Origin: Apodemus sylvaticus
Taxonomy: Eukaryota; Chordata; Mammalia; Rodentia; Muridae
DNA length: 64,000 nt
Direction: 5' to 3'
Assembly: GCF_947179515.1 (NCBI RefSeq)
Contig: NC_067478.1
Coordinates: forward strand, 31,034,305 to 31,098,304
Made by a program: the position numbers and the translations under genes. Under the pieces are notes generated by a model, which saw only the letters and a program-made list of their open reading frames with translations, was not told where the DNA came from and did not search any database. Position 1 is the stretch's first letter; each line of letters starts with the position of its first letter. Of this stretch, positions 48,139 through 58,512 are shown piece after piece.

Positions 48139-49309
48139 GGAGTGGCTGGTCCAGCTGAAGGGCCATCAGCAGTGGAACCAAGGCGACACAGGGTCCAGTT
48201 AGGCCCTGCGCCCATGACCATTGACCTTCACTGACCAGAAGGGCGGCAAGCAGCTGTGGTTGTGCAGCGCCTTTCGCTGCACGGAAGCCACTTCAGAACT
48301 CGGCCTCCCGCCAGTCAGGAGAGGCTCATCTCCATCTTGGTTTCGGACTACAGAGATCAGGCAGACTGAGGTACACAAACATAATCTGAGGCCAACACCG
48401 CGGGGGTCTGAGCCCGACGGGCGTTGGCCTGCACCCAGGCCCTGGGCTGTTCGGGGGGCCATCGGGGTGCCAACCCAGCCAGGAGGTTTTTTGCCCGGGC
48501 CTGCGCGCGTCTCCATTTTGCCTGCAGGACTACAGAGAGCTCTGGCGGGCAGACCCGTAACAGGCATAGGCTGAGGCTAACAAAGCGGGGGTCTAGGCCC
48601 CAAAAGGCACAGGACTGACCCCAAGAACTGGGCGGCTTGGTGGGCCATCTGTGAGTCAACCCGTCCAGGAGGTTGTTAGCACAGCAGACTCTCCCAGCAC
48701 TTTCAGGGAGCACGGGCGCACATGCCCGCCATCCTGGTCACCTGGCGGACCCAATTAACAGTCATAGCCCTAGGGGAACTTGGCTCAGACCTTGGCCTCC
48801 CAGGCTTTTGCCTGGACTCAGGGCCTGGGCGGCCAGGCTAACCTTGTGTGCGCCAGCCCGGTTGGGGGATCGGCTGCCCAGCAGAGTGAGTGGAACACAG
48901 GGGAGGTCACAGCAGCATACACAGTTGGCACTCCCTGGGGGTGCACACTGGCTCCATCTGGTCCACAGACACAATCAGGGGCAAGGCCTCAGGCAGAAGC
49001 CCTCAGCTCAACTCTCTCAGCTTCCGGATCCAGATCAGCCTGGGGGCCGCACCACATCTCCAGGTCCTGCAAGAGGCTAGCGGGGCTTCTGGGCAGCCAG
49101 CTGGGAGAAGTCGGTGTGCTCCAGTGAATCCAGCGGGCCCCAGCGGGAGCCTTCGGGTGCCTGCTTCGGGATCTGATCAGCCTAGGCAGCAGCACCCTGT
49201 CTACAGGCAGTGCAGGGGGTAAGCTGTGCACCAGAGGCCACCTGGGAAGGGGCAGTTTGCACTGGTGAGTCCAGCACTGACAAGACCAAGTAACACCAGT
49301 GAGAACTAG
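48139..49309 (+). promoter_or_regulatory. Young L1 5' UTR with three diverged ~180-200 bp units
   Basis: The region is GC- and CpG-rich and would carry the internal polymerase II promoter. Related blocks recur. CTCCATCTTGG is at 48330 and CTCCATTTTGC at 48511; GGACTACAGAG is at 48345 and 48527; CAACCC..CCAGGAGGTT is at 48471 and 48657, with a weaker CAGCCCGGTTGGGGG at 48854. Offsets are therefore 181-186 and about 197 bp. This monomer type differs from the older 207-208 bp type at 1281-1650 and 12009-12370. A non-monomeric tether of about 400 bp precedes ORF1. Confidence 0.75.
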
Positions 49310-50521
49310 ATGGCAAAAGGCAAACACAGGAACATCACTAACAGAAATCAAGGCAATATGGCAACATCTGAACCCAATTCTCCTCTACCAGCATGTCCTG
49401 GATACCCCATCACACCAGTAAAACAAGATTTGGATTTAAAATCACTGGTCATGATGCTGGTACAGGAACACATGAAGGACATACTTAAAGAAATTCAGGA
49501 GAAAATGGATCAAAAGTGAGAAGCCCTTGCAAGGGAAACACAAAAATCATTGAAAGAAATCCAGGAGAATACAAAAGCCAACAAGGAGGAAACACCCAAA
49601 AAAAAATAACTTAAAGAAATACAGGAGAACTTTGGTCAACAGGCTGAGGTCATGAAAGAGGAAACACAAAAATCTCTTAAAGAATTACAGGAAAGCACAA
49701 ACAAGCAAGTGAAGGAGCTAAGCAAAACCATCCAGGATCTAAAATCAGAAGTAGAAACAACTAAGAAAACTCAAAGGGAGACAACTTTGGAGATAGAAAG
49801 TCTTGGGAAGAAATCAGGGGACAGAGATGCAAACATCAACAACAGAATACAAGAGATAGAAGAAAGAATCTCAGATGCTGAAGATTCCATCGAAACCATG
49901 GATTCAACAGTTAAAGAAAATGCAAAATGCAAAAAGCTTGTAACCCAAAATATCCAGGAAATCCAGGACACAATGAGAAGACCAAACCTAAGGATTATAG
50001 GCATAGATGAGAGTGAAGATTTACAACTTAAAGGGCCAGCAAATATCTTCAATAAAATTATGGAAGAAAATTTCCGTAACCTAAAGAGACAGATGCCCAT
50101 GAATATACAAGAAGCCTACAGAACTCCAAACAGACTGGACCAGAACAGAATTACTTCCCGTCACATAATAATCAAAACACCAAATGTTCTAAACAAAGAA
50201 AGAATATTAAAGGCAGTAAGAGAAAAAGGCCAAGTAACATATAAAGGAAGACCTATCAGAATCACAGCAGACTTTTCACCTGAGACTATGAAGGCTAGAA
50301 GGTCCTGGGCAGATCTCATGTAGACTCTAAGAGAACACAAATGCTAACCAAAACTACTATATCCAGCAAAACTCTCAATCACCATAGATGGAGAAACTAA
50401 GATATTTCATGACAAAACTAAGTTTACCCAATATCTATCCACAAACCCAGCCCTACAAAGGATAATAGGAGGACAACACCAATACAAGGAGGGAAACTTC
50501 ACCCTGAAAAAAGCAAGATAG
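49310..50521 (+). pseudogene. L1 ORF1 (RNA-binding chaperone), broken by stops
   Basis: ORF1p coats L1 RNA as a coiled-coil trimer. The ATG at 49310 follows the 5' UTR and aligns with the intact copy at 62397-63656. Breaks are TGA at 49517-49519 (a Leu codon in the intact copy), a frame disturbance in the A-rich stretch near 49598-49608, a TAG after WADLM near 50321-50323 and a TAA near 50343. The longest open part (49652-50323, 223 codons) holds the coiled-coil end and RRM core (NLRIIGIDESED, KGRPIRITADFSPE). It has one 66-bp coiled-coil repeat unit fewer than the minus-strand copy. Confidence 0.93.
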
Positions 50522-50580
50522 TAACCTTTCATCAAACCCAAAAGAAGTTAAGCAATCAAATTTAAAAAATAACGTCAAAA

Positions 50581-53500
50581 ATGATAGGAAGTAAAAATCA
50601 CTATTCCTTAATATCTCTTAACATCAATGGACTTAATGCCCCAATAAAAAGACACAGACTAACTGACTAGATACGTAAACAGGACCCTACATTTTGCTGC
50701 TTACATGAAACACACCTCAGGGACAAAGACAAACACTACCTTAGAGTAAAAGGCTGGAAGACAATTTTACAAGCAAGTATTCTCAGGAAACAAGCTGGAG
50801 TAGCCATTTTAATATCAGATAAAATTGACTTTCAACCCAAAGTCATCAAAAGAGACTCTGAGGGACACTTCTTGCTGGTCAAAGGAAAAATACAAGAAGA
50901 ACTCTCAATCCTGAACATCTATGCTCCAAATGCAAGGGCACCCTCTTTCGTAAGAGAAATTTTATTAAAACTCAAAGCACACATTCCACCTAACACAATA
51001 ATTGTGGGTGACTTCAACACTGCACTTTCCTCATTGGACCGATCAGGAAAACAGAAACTAAACAGGGACACAATGAAACTAATTGAAGCTTTGGACCAAT
51101 TAGATTTAACAGATATATATAGAACATTCTATCCTAAAACAAAAGAATATACCTTTTTCTCAGCACCTCATGGTACCTTCTCCAAAATCGACCATATAAT
51201 TGGTCACAAGACAGACCTCAACAAATATAAGAAGATCGAACTAATCCCATGCCTCCTATCTGATCACTATGGAGTAAAAGTGGTCTTCAATAGCAACAGA
51301 AACAACAGAAAACCCACATACACGGGGAAACTGAACAATACTCTACTCAATGATACCTTGGTCAAGGAAGAAATAAAGAAAGAAATTAAAGACCTTTTAG
51401 AACACAATGAAAATGAAAACACAACATACCCAAATCTATGGGACACAATGAAAGCAGTGCTAAGAGGAAAACTCATAGCCCTGAGTGCCTCCAAAAAGAT
51501 AATGGAGAGAGCATACATTACCAGCTTAATGACACACCTGAAAGCCCTGGAACAAAAAGAAACTAATTCACCCAGGAGGAGTAGAAGGCAGGAAATCATC
51601 AAACTCAGGGCTGAAATCGATCAAGTAGAAACAAAGAGAACCATACAAAAAATCAACAAAACCAGGAGCTGGTTCTTTGAGAAAATCAACAAGATAGATA
51701 AACCCTTAGCCAGACTGACCAAAGGGCACAGAGAAAGTATCCAAATTAACAAACTTAGAAATGAAAAGGGAGATATAACAACGGAAACTGAGGAAATCCA
51801 AAAAATCATCAGATCCTACTACAAGAGCCTGTTCTCAACACAACTGGAGAATCTGGAGGAAATGGACAATTTCCTTGACAGATACCAAATACCAAAATTA
51901 AATAAGGACCAAGTAGACCATCTAAACAGTCGTATAATGCCTAAAGAAATAGAAGGAGTCATAGGAAGTCTTCCAATCAAAAAAAGCACAGGACCAGATG
52001 GTTTCAGTGCAGAATTCTATCAGACTTTCAAAGAAGAGTTAACACCAATACTCTTCAAACTATTCCACAAAATAGAAACAGAATAAGCACTACCCAATTC
52101 CTTCTAGGAAGCCACAATTACGCTGATTCCAAAGCCACACAAAGATCCAACAAAGAAAGAGAACTTCAGACCAATTTCCCTTATGAACATCGATGCAAAA
52201 ATACTCAATAAAATTCTTGCCAACCGAATCCAAGAACACATCAAAACGATCATCCACCATGATCAAGTAGGCTTTATCCCGGGAATGCTGGGTTGGTTCA
52301 ATATACGGAAATCCATCAATACAATCCACTACATAAACAAACTCAAAGAACAAAACCACATGGTCATTTCATTGGATGCTGAAAAAGCATTTGACAAAAT
52401 TCAGCATCCCTTCATGCTTAAAGTCTTGGAGAGAACAGGAATTCAAGGCCCATACCTAAACATAATAAAAGCAATATACAGCAAACCGGTAGCCTGCATT
52501 AAACTAAATGGAGAGAAACTTGAAGCAATCCCACTGAAATCAGGGACCAGACAAGGCTGCCCCCTTTCTCCTTATCTTTTCAATATTGTACTTGAGGTAC
52601 TAGCTCGGGCAATTCGACAACATAAGGAGGTCAAAGGGATACAAATTGGAAAGGAAGAAGTCAAACTATCATTATTTGCAGATGACATGATAGTCTACCT
52701 AAGTGACCCAAAAAACTCCACTAGAGAGCTCCTACAGCTGATAAACAACTTCAGCAAAGTGGCAGGTTATAAAATCAACTCAAGCAAATCAGTGGCCTTC
52801 CTATACTCAGAGGATAAGCAGGCTGAGAAAGAAATTAGGGAAATGACCCCCTTCACAATAGCCACAAACAGTATAAAGTATCTTGTGGTGACTCTTACCA
52901 AACATGTGAAAGATCTGTATGACAAGAACTTCAAGACTCTGAAGAAGGAAATGGAAGAAGACCTCAAAAAACGGGAAAACTTCCCATGCTCATGGATTGG
53001 TAGAATCAATATAGTTAAAATGGCCATTTTGCCAAAAGTAATCTACAGATTCAATGCAATACCCATCAAAATCCCAACTCAATTCTTCACAGAGTTAGAA
53101 AGAGCAATTCTCAAATTCATCTGGAACAACAAAAAACCCAGGATAGCTAAAACTATTCTCAGCAACAAAAGAAAATCTGGGGGAATCAGTATCCCTGACC
53201 TCAAGCAATACTACAGAGCAATAGTGTTAAAAACTGCATGGTATTGGTACAGTGACAGGCAGGAGGATCAATGGAACAGGATTGAAGATCCAGAAATGAA
53301 CCCACACAGCTATGGCCATTTGATCCTCGACAAAGAGGCTGAAAACATCCAATGGAAAAAAGATAGCCTTTTCAACAAATGGTGCTGGTTCAACTGGAGG
53401 TCAGCATGCAGAAGAATGCGAATTGATCCATCCTTGTCTCCTTGTACTAAGCTCAAATCCAAATGGATCAAGGACCTCCACATAAAGCCAGACACTCTGA

Positions 53501-54402
53501 AGCTAATAGAAAAGAAACTGGGGAAGACCCTTGAGGACATCGGTACAGGGAGAAAGTTTCTGAACAGAACACCAATAGTGTATGCTCTAAGAGCAAGAAT
53601 TGACAAATGGGACCTCATAAAATTACAAAGTTTCTGTAAGGCAAAAGACACCATCAAGAGGACAAATCGGCAACCAACAAATTGGGAAAAGATCTTCATC
53701 AATCCTACATCAGATAGAGGGCTAATATCCAATATACATAAAGAACTTACGAAGTTAGACTCCAGAAAACCAAACAACCCTATTAAAAAATGGGGTAAAG
53801 AGTTAAACAGGGAATTCTCACCTGAAGAACTTCGCATGGCGGAGAAGCATCTTAAAAAATGCTCAACTTCATTAGTCATTAGGGAAATGGAAATCAAAAC
53901 AACCCTGAGATTTCACTTTACACTAGTCAGAATGGCTAAGATTAAAAATTCAGGAGACAGCAGGTGTTGGAGAGGATGTGGAGAAAGAGGAACACTCCTC
54001 CACTGCTGGTGGGGTTGCAAATTGGTACAACCACTCTGGAAATCAGTCTGGCGGTTCCTCCGAAAACTGGGCACCTCACTTCCAGAAGATCCTGCTATAC
54101 CACTCCTGGGCATATACCCAGAGGATTCCCCACCATGTAATAAGGATACATGCTCTACTATGTTCATAGCAGCCCTATTTATAATTGCCAGATGCTGGAA
54201 AGAACCCAGGTATCCCTCAACAGAAGAGTGGATGCAAAAAATGTGGTATATCTACACAATGGAGTACTATTCAGCCATTAGAAACAATGAATTCATGAAA
54301 TTCTTAGGCAAATGGATGGAGCTAGAAAACATCATACTAAGTGAGGTAACCCAGACTCAAAAGGTGACTCATGGTATGCACTCACTAATAAGTGGATATT
54401 AA
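50581..54402 (+). pseudogene. L1 ORF2 (endonuclease/reverse transcriptase), three nonsense codons
   Basis: A single frame of 1274 codons with no frameshift is broken only by TAG at 50668-50670 (codon 30, Trp in the other copy), TAA at 52084-52086 (codon 502) and TAG at 52105-52107 (codon 509). The domains run in the usual order. An N-terminal APE-type endonuclease carries Asn14, Glu43, GDFN and SDH blocks. The reverse transcriptase carries FADD at residues 699-702. The C-terminal knuckle has Cys1129, Cys1133, His1141 and Cys1146. Residue 42 beside Glu43 is His instead of Gln. Full-length ORF2p would nick target DNA and prime reverse transcription there. This copy cannot make it. Confidence 0.95.
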
Positions 54403-54650
54403 CCTAGAAAACTGGAATACCCCAAACATAATCCATACATCAAATGAGGTACAAGAAGAAAGCAGGAGTGGCCCCTTGTTCTAGAAAGACTCAGTGAAGA
54501 AGTATAGGGCAAAACCAGAATGGGGAAGTGGGAAGGGGTGGGTGGGAGGACAGGGGGAGAAAAGGGGGCTTATGGGACTTTCGGGGAGTGGGGGGCTAGA
54601 AAAGGGGAAATCATTTGAAATGTAAATAAAAAATATATCGAATAAAAAAA
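54403..54650 (+). other. Young L1 3' UTR, first copy
   Basis: It contains a G-rich purine tract with five close G-runs (54522-54547) and ends in AAATCATTTGAAATGTAAAT, an ATATATCG block and a short A-run. The next base (54651) begins the second copy of the 3' end. The G-run pattern permits an intrastrand quadruplex, a recurrent property of mammalian L1 3' UTRs. Confidence 0.85.
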
Positions 54651-55510
54651 TGGGGTACAGAGTTAAACAAAGAATTCTCACCTGAAGAACTTAGGATGGC
54701 GGAGAAGCATCTTAAAAAATGCTCAACTTCATTAGTCATTAGGGAAATGGAAATCAAAACAACCCTGAGATTTCACTTTACACTAGTCAGAATGGCTAAG
54801 ATTAAAAATTCAGGAGACAGCAGGTTTTGGAGAGGGTGTGGAGAAAGAGGAACACTCCTCCACTGCTGGTGGGGTTGCAAATTGGTACAACCACTCTGGA
54901 AATCAGTCTGGCGGTTCTTCCGAAAACTGGGCACCTCACTTCCAGAAGATCCTGCTATACCACTCCTGGGCATATACCCAGAGGATTCCCCACCATGTAA
55001 TAAGGATACATGCTCTACTCTGTTCATAGCAGCCCTATTTATAATTGCCAGATGCTGGAAAGAACCCAGGTATCCCTCAACAGAAGAGTGGATGCAAAAA
55101 ATGTGGTATATCTACACAATGGAGTACTATTCAGCCATTAGAAACAATGAATTCATGAAATTCTTAGGCAAATGGATGGAGCTAGAGAACATCATACTAA
55201 GTGAGGTAACCCAGACTCAAAAGGTGAATCATGGTATGCACTCACTAATAAGTGGATATTAACCTAGAAAACTGGAATACCCAAAACATAATCCACACAT
55301 CAAATGAGGTACAAGAAGAAAGGAGGAGTGGCCCCTGGTTCTGGAAAGACTCAGTGAAACAGTATTCGGCAAAACCAGAACGGGGAAGTGGGAAGGGGTG
55401 GGTGGGAGGACAGGGGAAGAGAAGGGGGCTTATGGGACTTTCGGGGAGTGGGCGGGCTAGAAAAGGGGAAATCATTTGAAATGTAAATAAATTATATCGA
55501 ATTAAAAAAA
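54651..55510 (+). repeat. Second copy of the L1 3' end (860-bp tandem offset)
   Basis: It aligns colinearly with 53791-54650 at a constant offset of 860 bp, with roughly 3% differences by eye. It starts exactly after an A-run with TGGGGTACAG, matching TGGGGTAAAG after an A-run at 53791. It encodes the ORF2 tail again (open at 54696-55262, MAEKHLKKCS to HSLISGY). Both copies share three variants not seen in the other L1s here (AAATGGAAATC, CACTTTAC, ACTAGTCAG). The 3' UTR halves differ more. Confidence 0.93.
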
Positions 55511-55514
55511 AAAA

Positions 55515-55525
55515 AAGAATGGAGG
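55515..55525. repeat. Target-site duplication of the young L1, right copy
   Basis: AAGAATGGAGG, matching 48128-48138. Confidence 0.93.
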
Positions 55526-55708
55526 ATTGGGCCCTACTTCTGGAAAGACTCAGTGCAGCAGTATAGGGGAATACCAGAACAGGGAAGTGGGAATGGGTGA
55601 TTGGGGGAATGGGGGGAGGGAAGAGGGCTTATGGGACTTTTGGGGAGTGGGGAGCCTGAAAGGGGAAATCATTTTAAATGTAAATAAAAAAAATATATTG
55701 AATAAAAA
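55526..55708 (+). mobile_element. Older L1, right part (3' UTR and tail)
   Basis: ATTGGGCCCTACTTCTGGAA continues the 3' UTR interrupted at 48138. The G-rich tract is at 55582-55620, and the end is AAATGTAAATAAAAAAAATA plus an A-run. Its sequence is more diverged from the young L1 3' UTRs than they are from each other, consistent with greater age. Confidence 0.92.
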
Positions 55709-55723
55709 AAAAGTGCCTTCCTC
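55709..55723. repeat. Target-site duplication of the older L1, right copy
   Basis: AAAAGTGCCTTCCTC matches AAAAGTCCCTGCCTC at 46660-46674 at 13 of 15 positions. Confidence 0.8.
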
Positions 55724-55905
55724 TGTCTTCTTTGACCAGCCACTGGTTGCTTGCAACTTTATTTACTAATCAGAACCAATTGGATGCAGAGTCCCTCAGT
55801 GTCTCAGATGCAAACATGTGGCTTCTTGTGCAAAGAATTTGGGGGACCCAAATTAACATAATATAAGTAGTATTAGACCAAACCTACTACAAATACCAGC
55901 TTGCA
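55724..55905. repeat. Right half of the interspersed repeat that hosts the L1 nest
   Basis: TGTCTTCTTTGACCAGCCAC, TTATTTACTAATCAGAACC and TTTGGGGGACCCAAATTAAC continue the repeat split at 46674. No family name is assigned. Confidence 0.5.
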
Positions 55906-56159
55906 CATTACTAATATAACAATCAAATTTTATCTTCCATGGATCCAAAATGATCCTGAAGATACACTGTCTTCATCTCAGGAGATTAATTACAAATTAA
56001 GAAAATCATAGATTCATTACTTCAGAAGATATAACTGAAATTAAATACTCAATTTTCTTATTTTAATATCAAATATGTTAAACTTCCAAGTAGGAAACTG
56101 GATATATTAAATATAAATACTATTTTATATTAAATACAAATACTTGAGAAAAAGCAGCT
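55906..56159. other. No recognised feature
   Basis: AT-rich unassigned sequence. Confidence 0.4.
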
Positions 56160-56475
56160 TAAAGAAGAATTAGTTTATTTTGTCTTAGAGTTTGAGGTAA
56201 GAGTTCATTCAGTTGACAAAGCCTGGGGGTGGGGAATTGAAGCGGCAGCTAACAGTGTATCAATAGACAGCAATAAGAGATGAAACCTAGTGTTCATTTC
56301 AAGTGTTTCTTTCAACTAGTACAGAACTCCAACCTAATGACTGGTGACAGACATAGCTAGAGCAAGTTTTCCAAACTGATCTAAGCCAATCTTTAATTTC
56401 TCTTACAGACATGTTCACAGACTCATCTCCTAGGTGAATCTGGATTCTGACAAGTTAACACTAAACATCACAATA
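56160..56475 (-). mobile_element. MaLR-like LTR, antisense
   Basis: TTAGTTTATTTTGTCTTAGA (reversed polyadenylation region), CACAGACTCATCTCCTAGGT and GATTCTGACAAGTTAACACT follow the family at 19296-19678. Diverged. Confidence 0.6.
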
Positions 56476-56914
56476 CCATCTCTCATCATCTTCATACCCA
56501 AACATATCACTTTATACCATAATTCCTTGTCACTATACACATACGGTCATCTCATAATGAAAACTACGTTCAGTCATTCTCTAAAAGGCCCCATAGTATT
56601 TAACAGTCCAACATGCTCACAAGTTCAAAGCCTCTTCTTAGACCAAAGGCAATCTCTTCATTGTTTTATTCTGGGAAATTAGAAAGAAGTTACTTCATTC
56701 CAATATACAATAGTACAGAGTAAACATTCTCATTCCAAAAATGAGGAATAGAGACATCAGAAAATGTTTAAACCAAAATAAGACCATAAAACAGGCAAAA
56801 CAAATACTAAAGCCTTCTCTGTCTGGCATCTAAGGATACTGACATAATCATTTTGACTTTGCAAAATTGTCACATAATTTTACCCCTCCAATTCTGAGTC
56901 TGTAATATACAAAG

Positions 56915-56960
<46 letters not shown>

Positions 56961-58235
56961 GCCAATTCTATTCTCTGCCTATAATTTTTCTCAGTGTCTA
57001 GTCTACCATACCCAGAATCCTGTAAACTTCACTGTACGCCTTTGGTCACAGTTGCAGCAGTCTCTGTTTACCTTGGTAAACATTTCTCTGAGAAGTTTAT
57101 TTTTCTTTCAGGTGAGAGAATGTTCAATAGATTAAGAAAAGAAGAAAATATAAAATTGTGTAAGCATTGGCCTTAAGAAAAAATGGTAAAGAGTTTGTAG
57201 TTGTTAAACAAGTTGCCTTGGGAAAGGAGAGAATATTCTCAGGAATCTTTGAAGTAGTGCAAGGTCTCAACAAGAAGGGCATGGAAGTTGAGTGCATCTT
57301 GGGATTATAAGTATGAACTTCCAGAGGCTAGCAGCAGATCCCAGAGGTGTGCTCTAGGAGAAGAGTGGCTATGTAATTCCTAGTGCATCAGATTGATTGT
57401 GAAGCCTGGCCCCTAAATGTGCACAACCAGAGAAAGTGGGCACACTACTGCATTTTGGAGGTAGGTGTGTGTTAATGGGACAGAGTTGATGTCTACAGCT
57501 TGTGGCTAGACCTTAGGAGATGAGAAGTAGTTCCAGATCTAAAAAGGTGGACCATGGAGATAGTGGTAAACCCCATGAGATAACAGGAATATCTGAGGGG
57601 GTCCAGGAGCCCCACATGAATAAACCCAGTGCAGAGCAGGGGAGGGCTACTGGGAAGTGCAAGAAGAAAGCAAACAATTATGATTATGGGTGAGGGCTGT
57701 TTTATATCTGGGGTTCTGTGGATAAACTGGGCAAGGCTTGTAGCTTATTAACATAAAGCTAGAATATTGTATCCAAGTTTTCTATACAGCACATGGAGGG
57801 GTGGTCTATCAGGGTCTGTCAGTCAGTATTACCAATGCTTTTCTAGGGCACTTGATAGGTAGATGAACATGAAGTAGTTGCATGGCATGATACCCTGGAA
57901 TATATTAGAATAGACACACTTGAATATAATTTTCTGAGGCTCCATCTTTGTGTCCTTTTGTTGTAGCCTAGATACTGATCTTTACAAAATTTAAAATAAT
58001 CAAACAACTGAGCTATATTTTGAAAATACATACTGTGTTATTCTCTGGAAATGTTACAAATGACACATGTAACAAAAACTAAGAGATTGAAATTATAGCA
58101 CAGTTCATATCATCATCATGCTAGTACTAATACCAAATATACACATGGAAACAATCTTCATACAAGTGTTCATAAACTTGAACATGAAATATTCATCAAA
58201 TTGAATATACCATCCAGGAAGTATGTGGGTATTTT
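56476..58235. other. No recognised gene
   Basis: Unassigned except for the GT microsatellite at 56918-56959. The part at about 57180-57830 is less AT-rich but has no ORF with recognisable motifs. Confidence 0.4.
56918..56959. repeat. (GT)n microsatellite
   Basis: Pure GT run of about 42 bp. Confidence 0.97.
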
Positions 58236-58512
58236 CTTTTTTTTTTTTTTTTTTTTGCTTTTTTTTTTTATTCGATATAATTTATTTACATTTCAAATGA
58301 TTTCCCCTTTTCTAGCCCCCCCCCCACTCCCCGAAAGTCCCGTAAGCCCCCTTCTCTTCCCCTGTCCTCCCTCCCACCCCTTCCCAGTTCCCCGTTCTGG
58401 TTTTGCCAAATACTGTTTCACCGAGTCTTTCCAGAACCAGGGACCACTCCTGCTTTCTTCTTGTATCTCATTTGATGTGTGGATTATGTTTTGGGTATTC
58501 CAGTTTTCTAGA

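Larger units (their letters stand above)
48139..55514 (+). mobile_element. Young full-length L1 inserted into an older L1
   Basis: It has every part of an autonomous L1: GC-rich 5' UTR (48139-49309), ORF1 (49310-50521), a 59-nt spacer, ORF2 (50581-54402), G-rich 3' UTR and A-tail. The AAGAATGGAGG duplication brackets it, and the interrupted older 3' UTR continues exactly at the other side. The 3' 860 bp are present twice (53791-54650 and 54651-55510). Point stops in both ORFs make it non-autonomous today. Confidence 0.95.

Noticed and set aside
48199..49222. Several ORFs of 110-135 codons on both strands
   Set aside because: GC-rich L1 5' UTR with few stop codons in any frame. Only the boundary-spanning antisense frame is shared between copies, and it is listed separately as a speculative finding.
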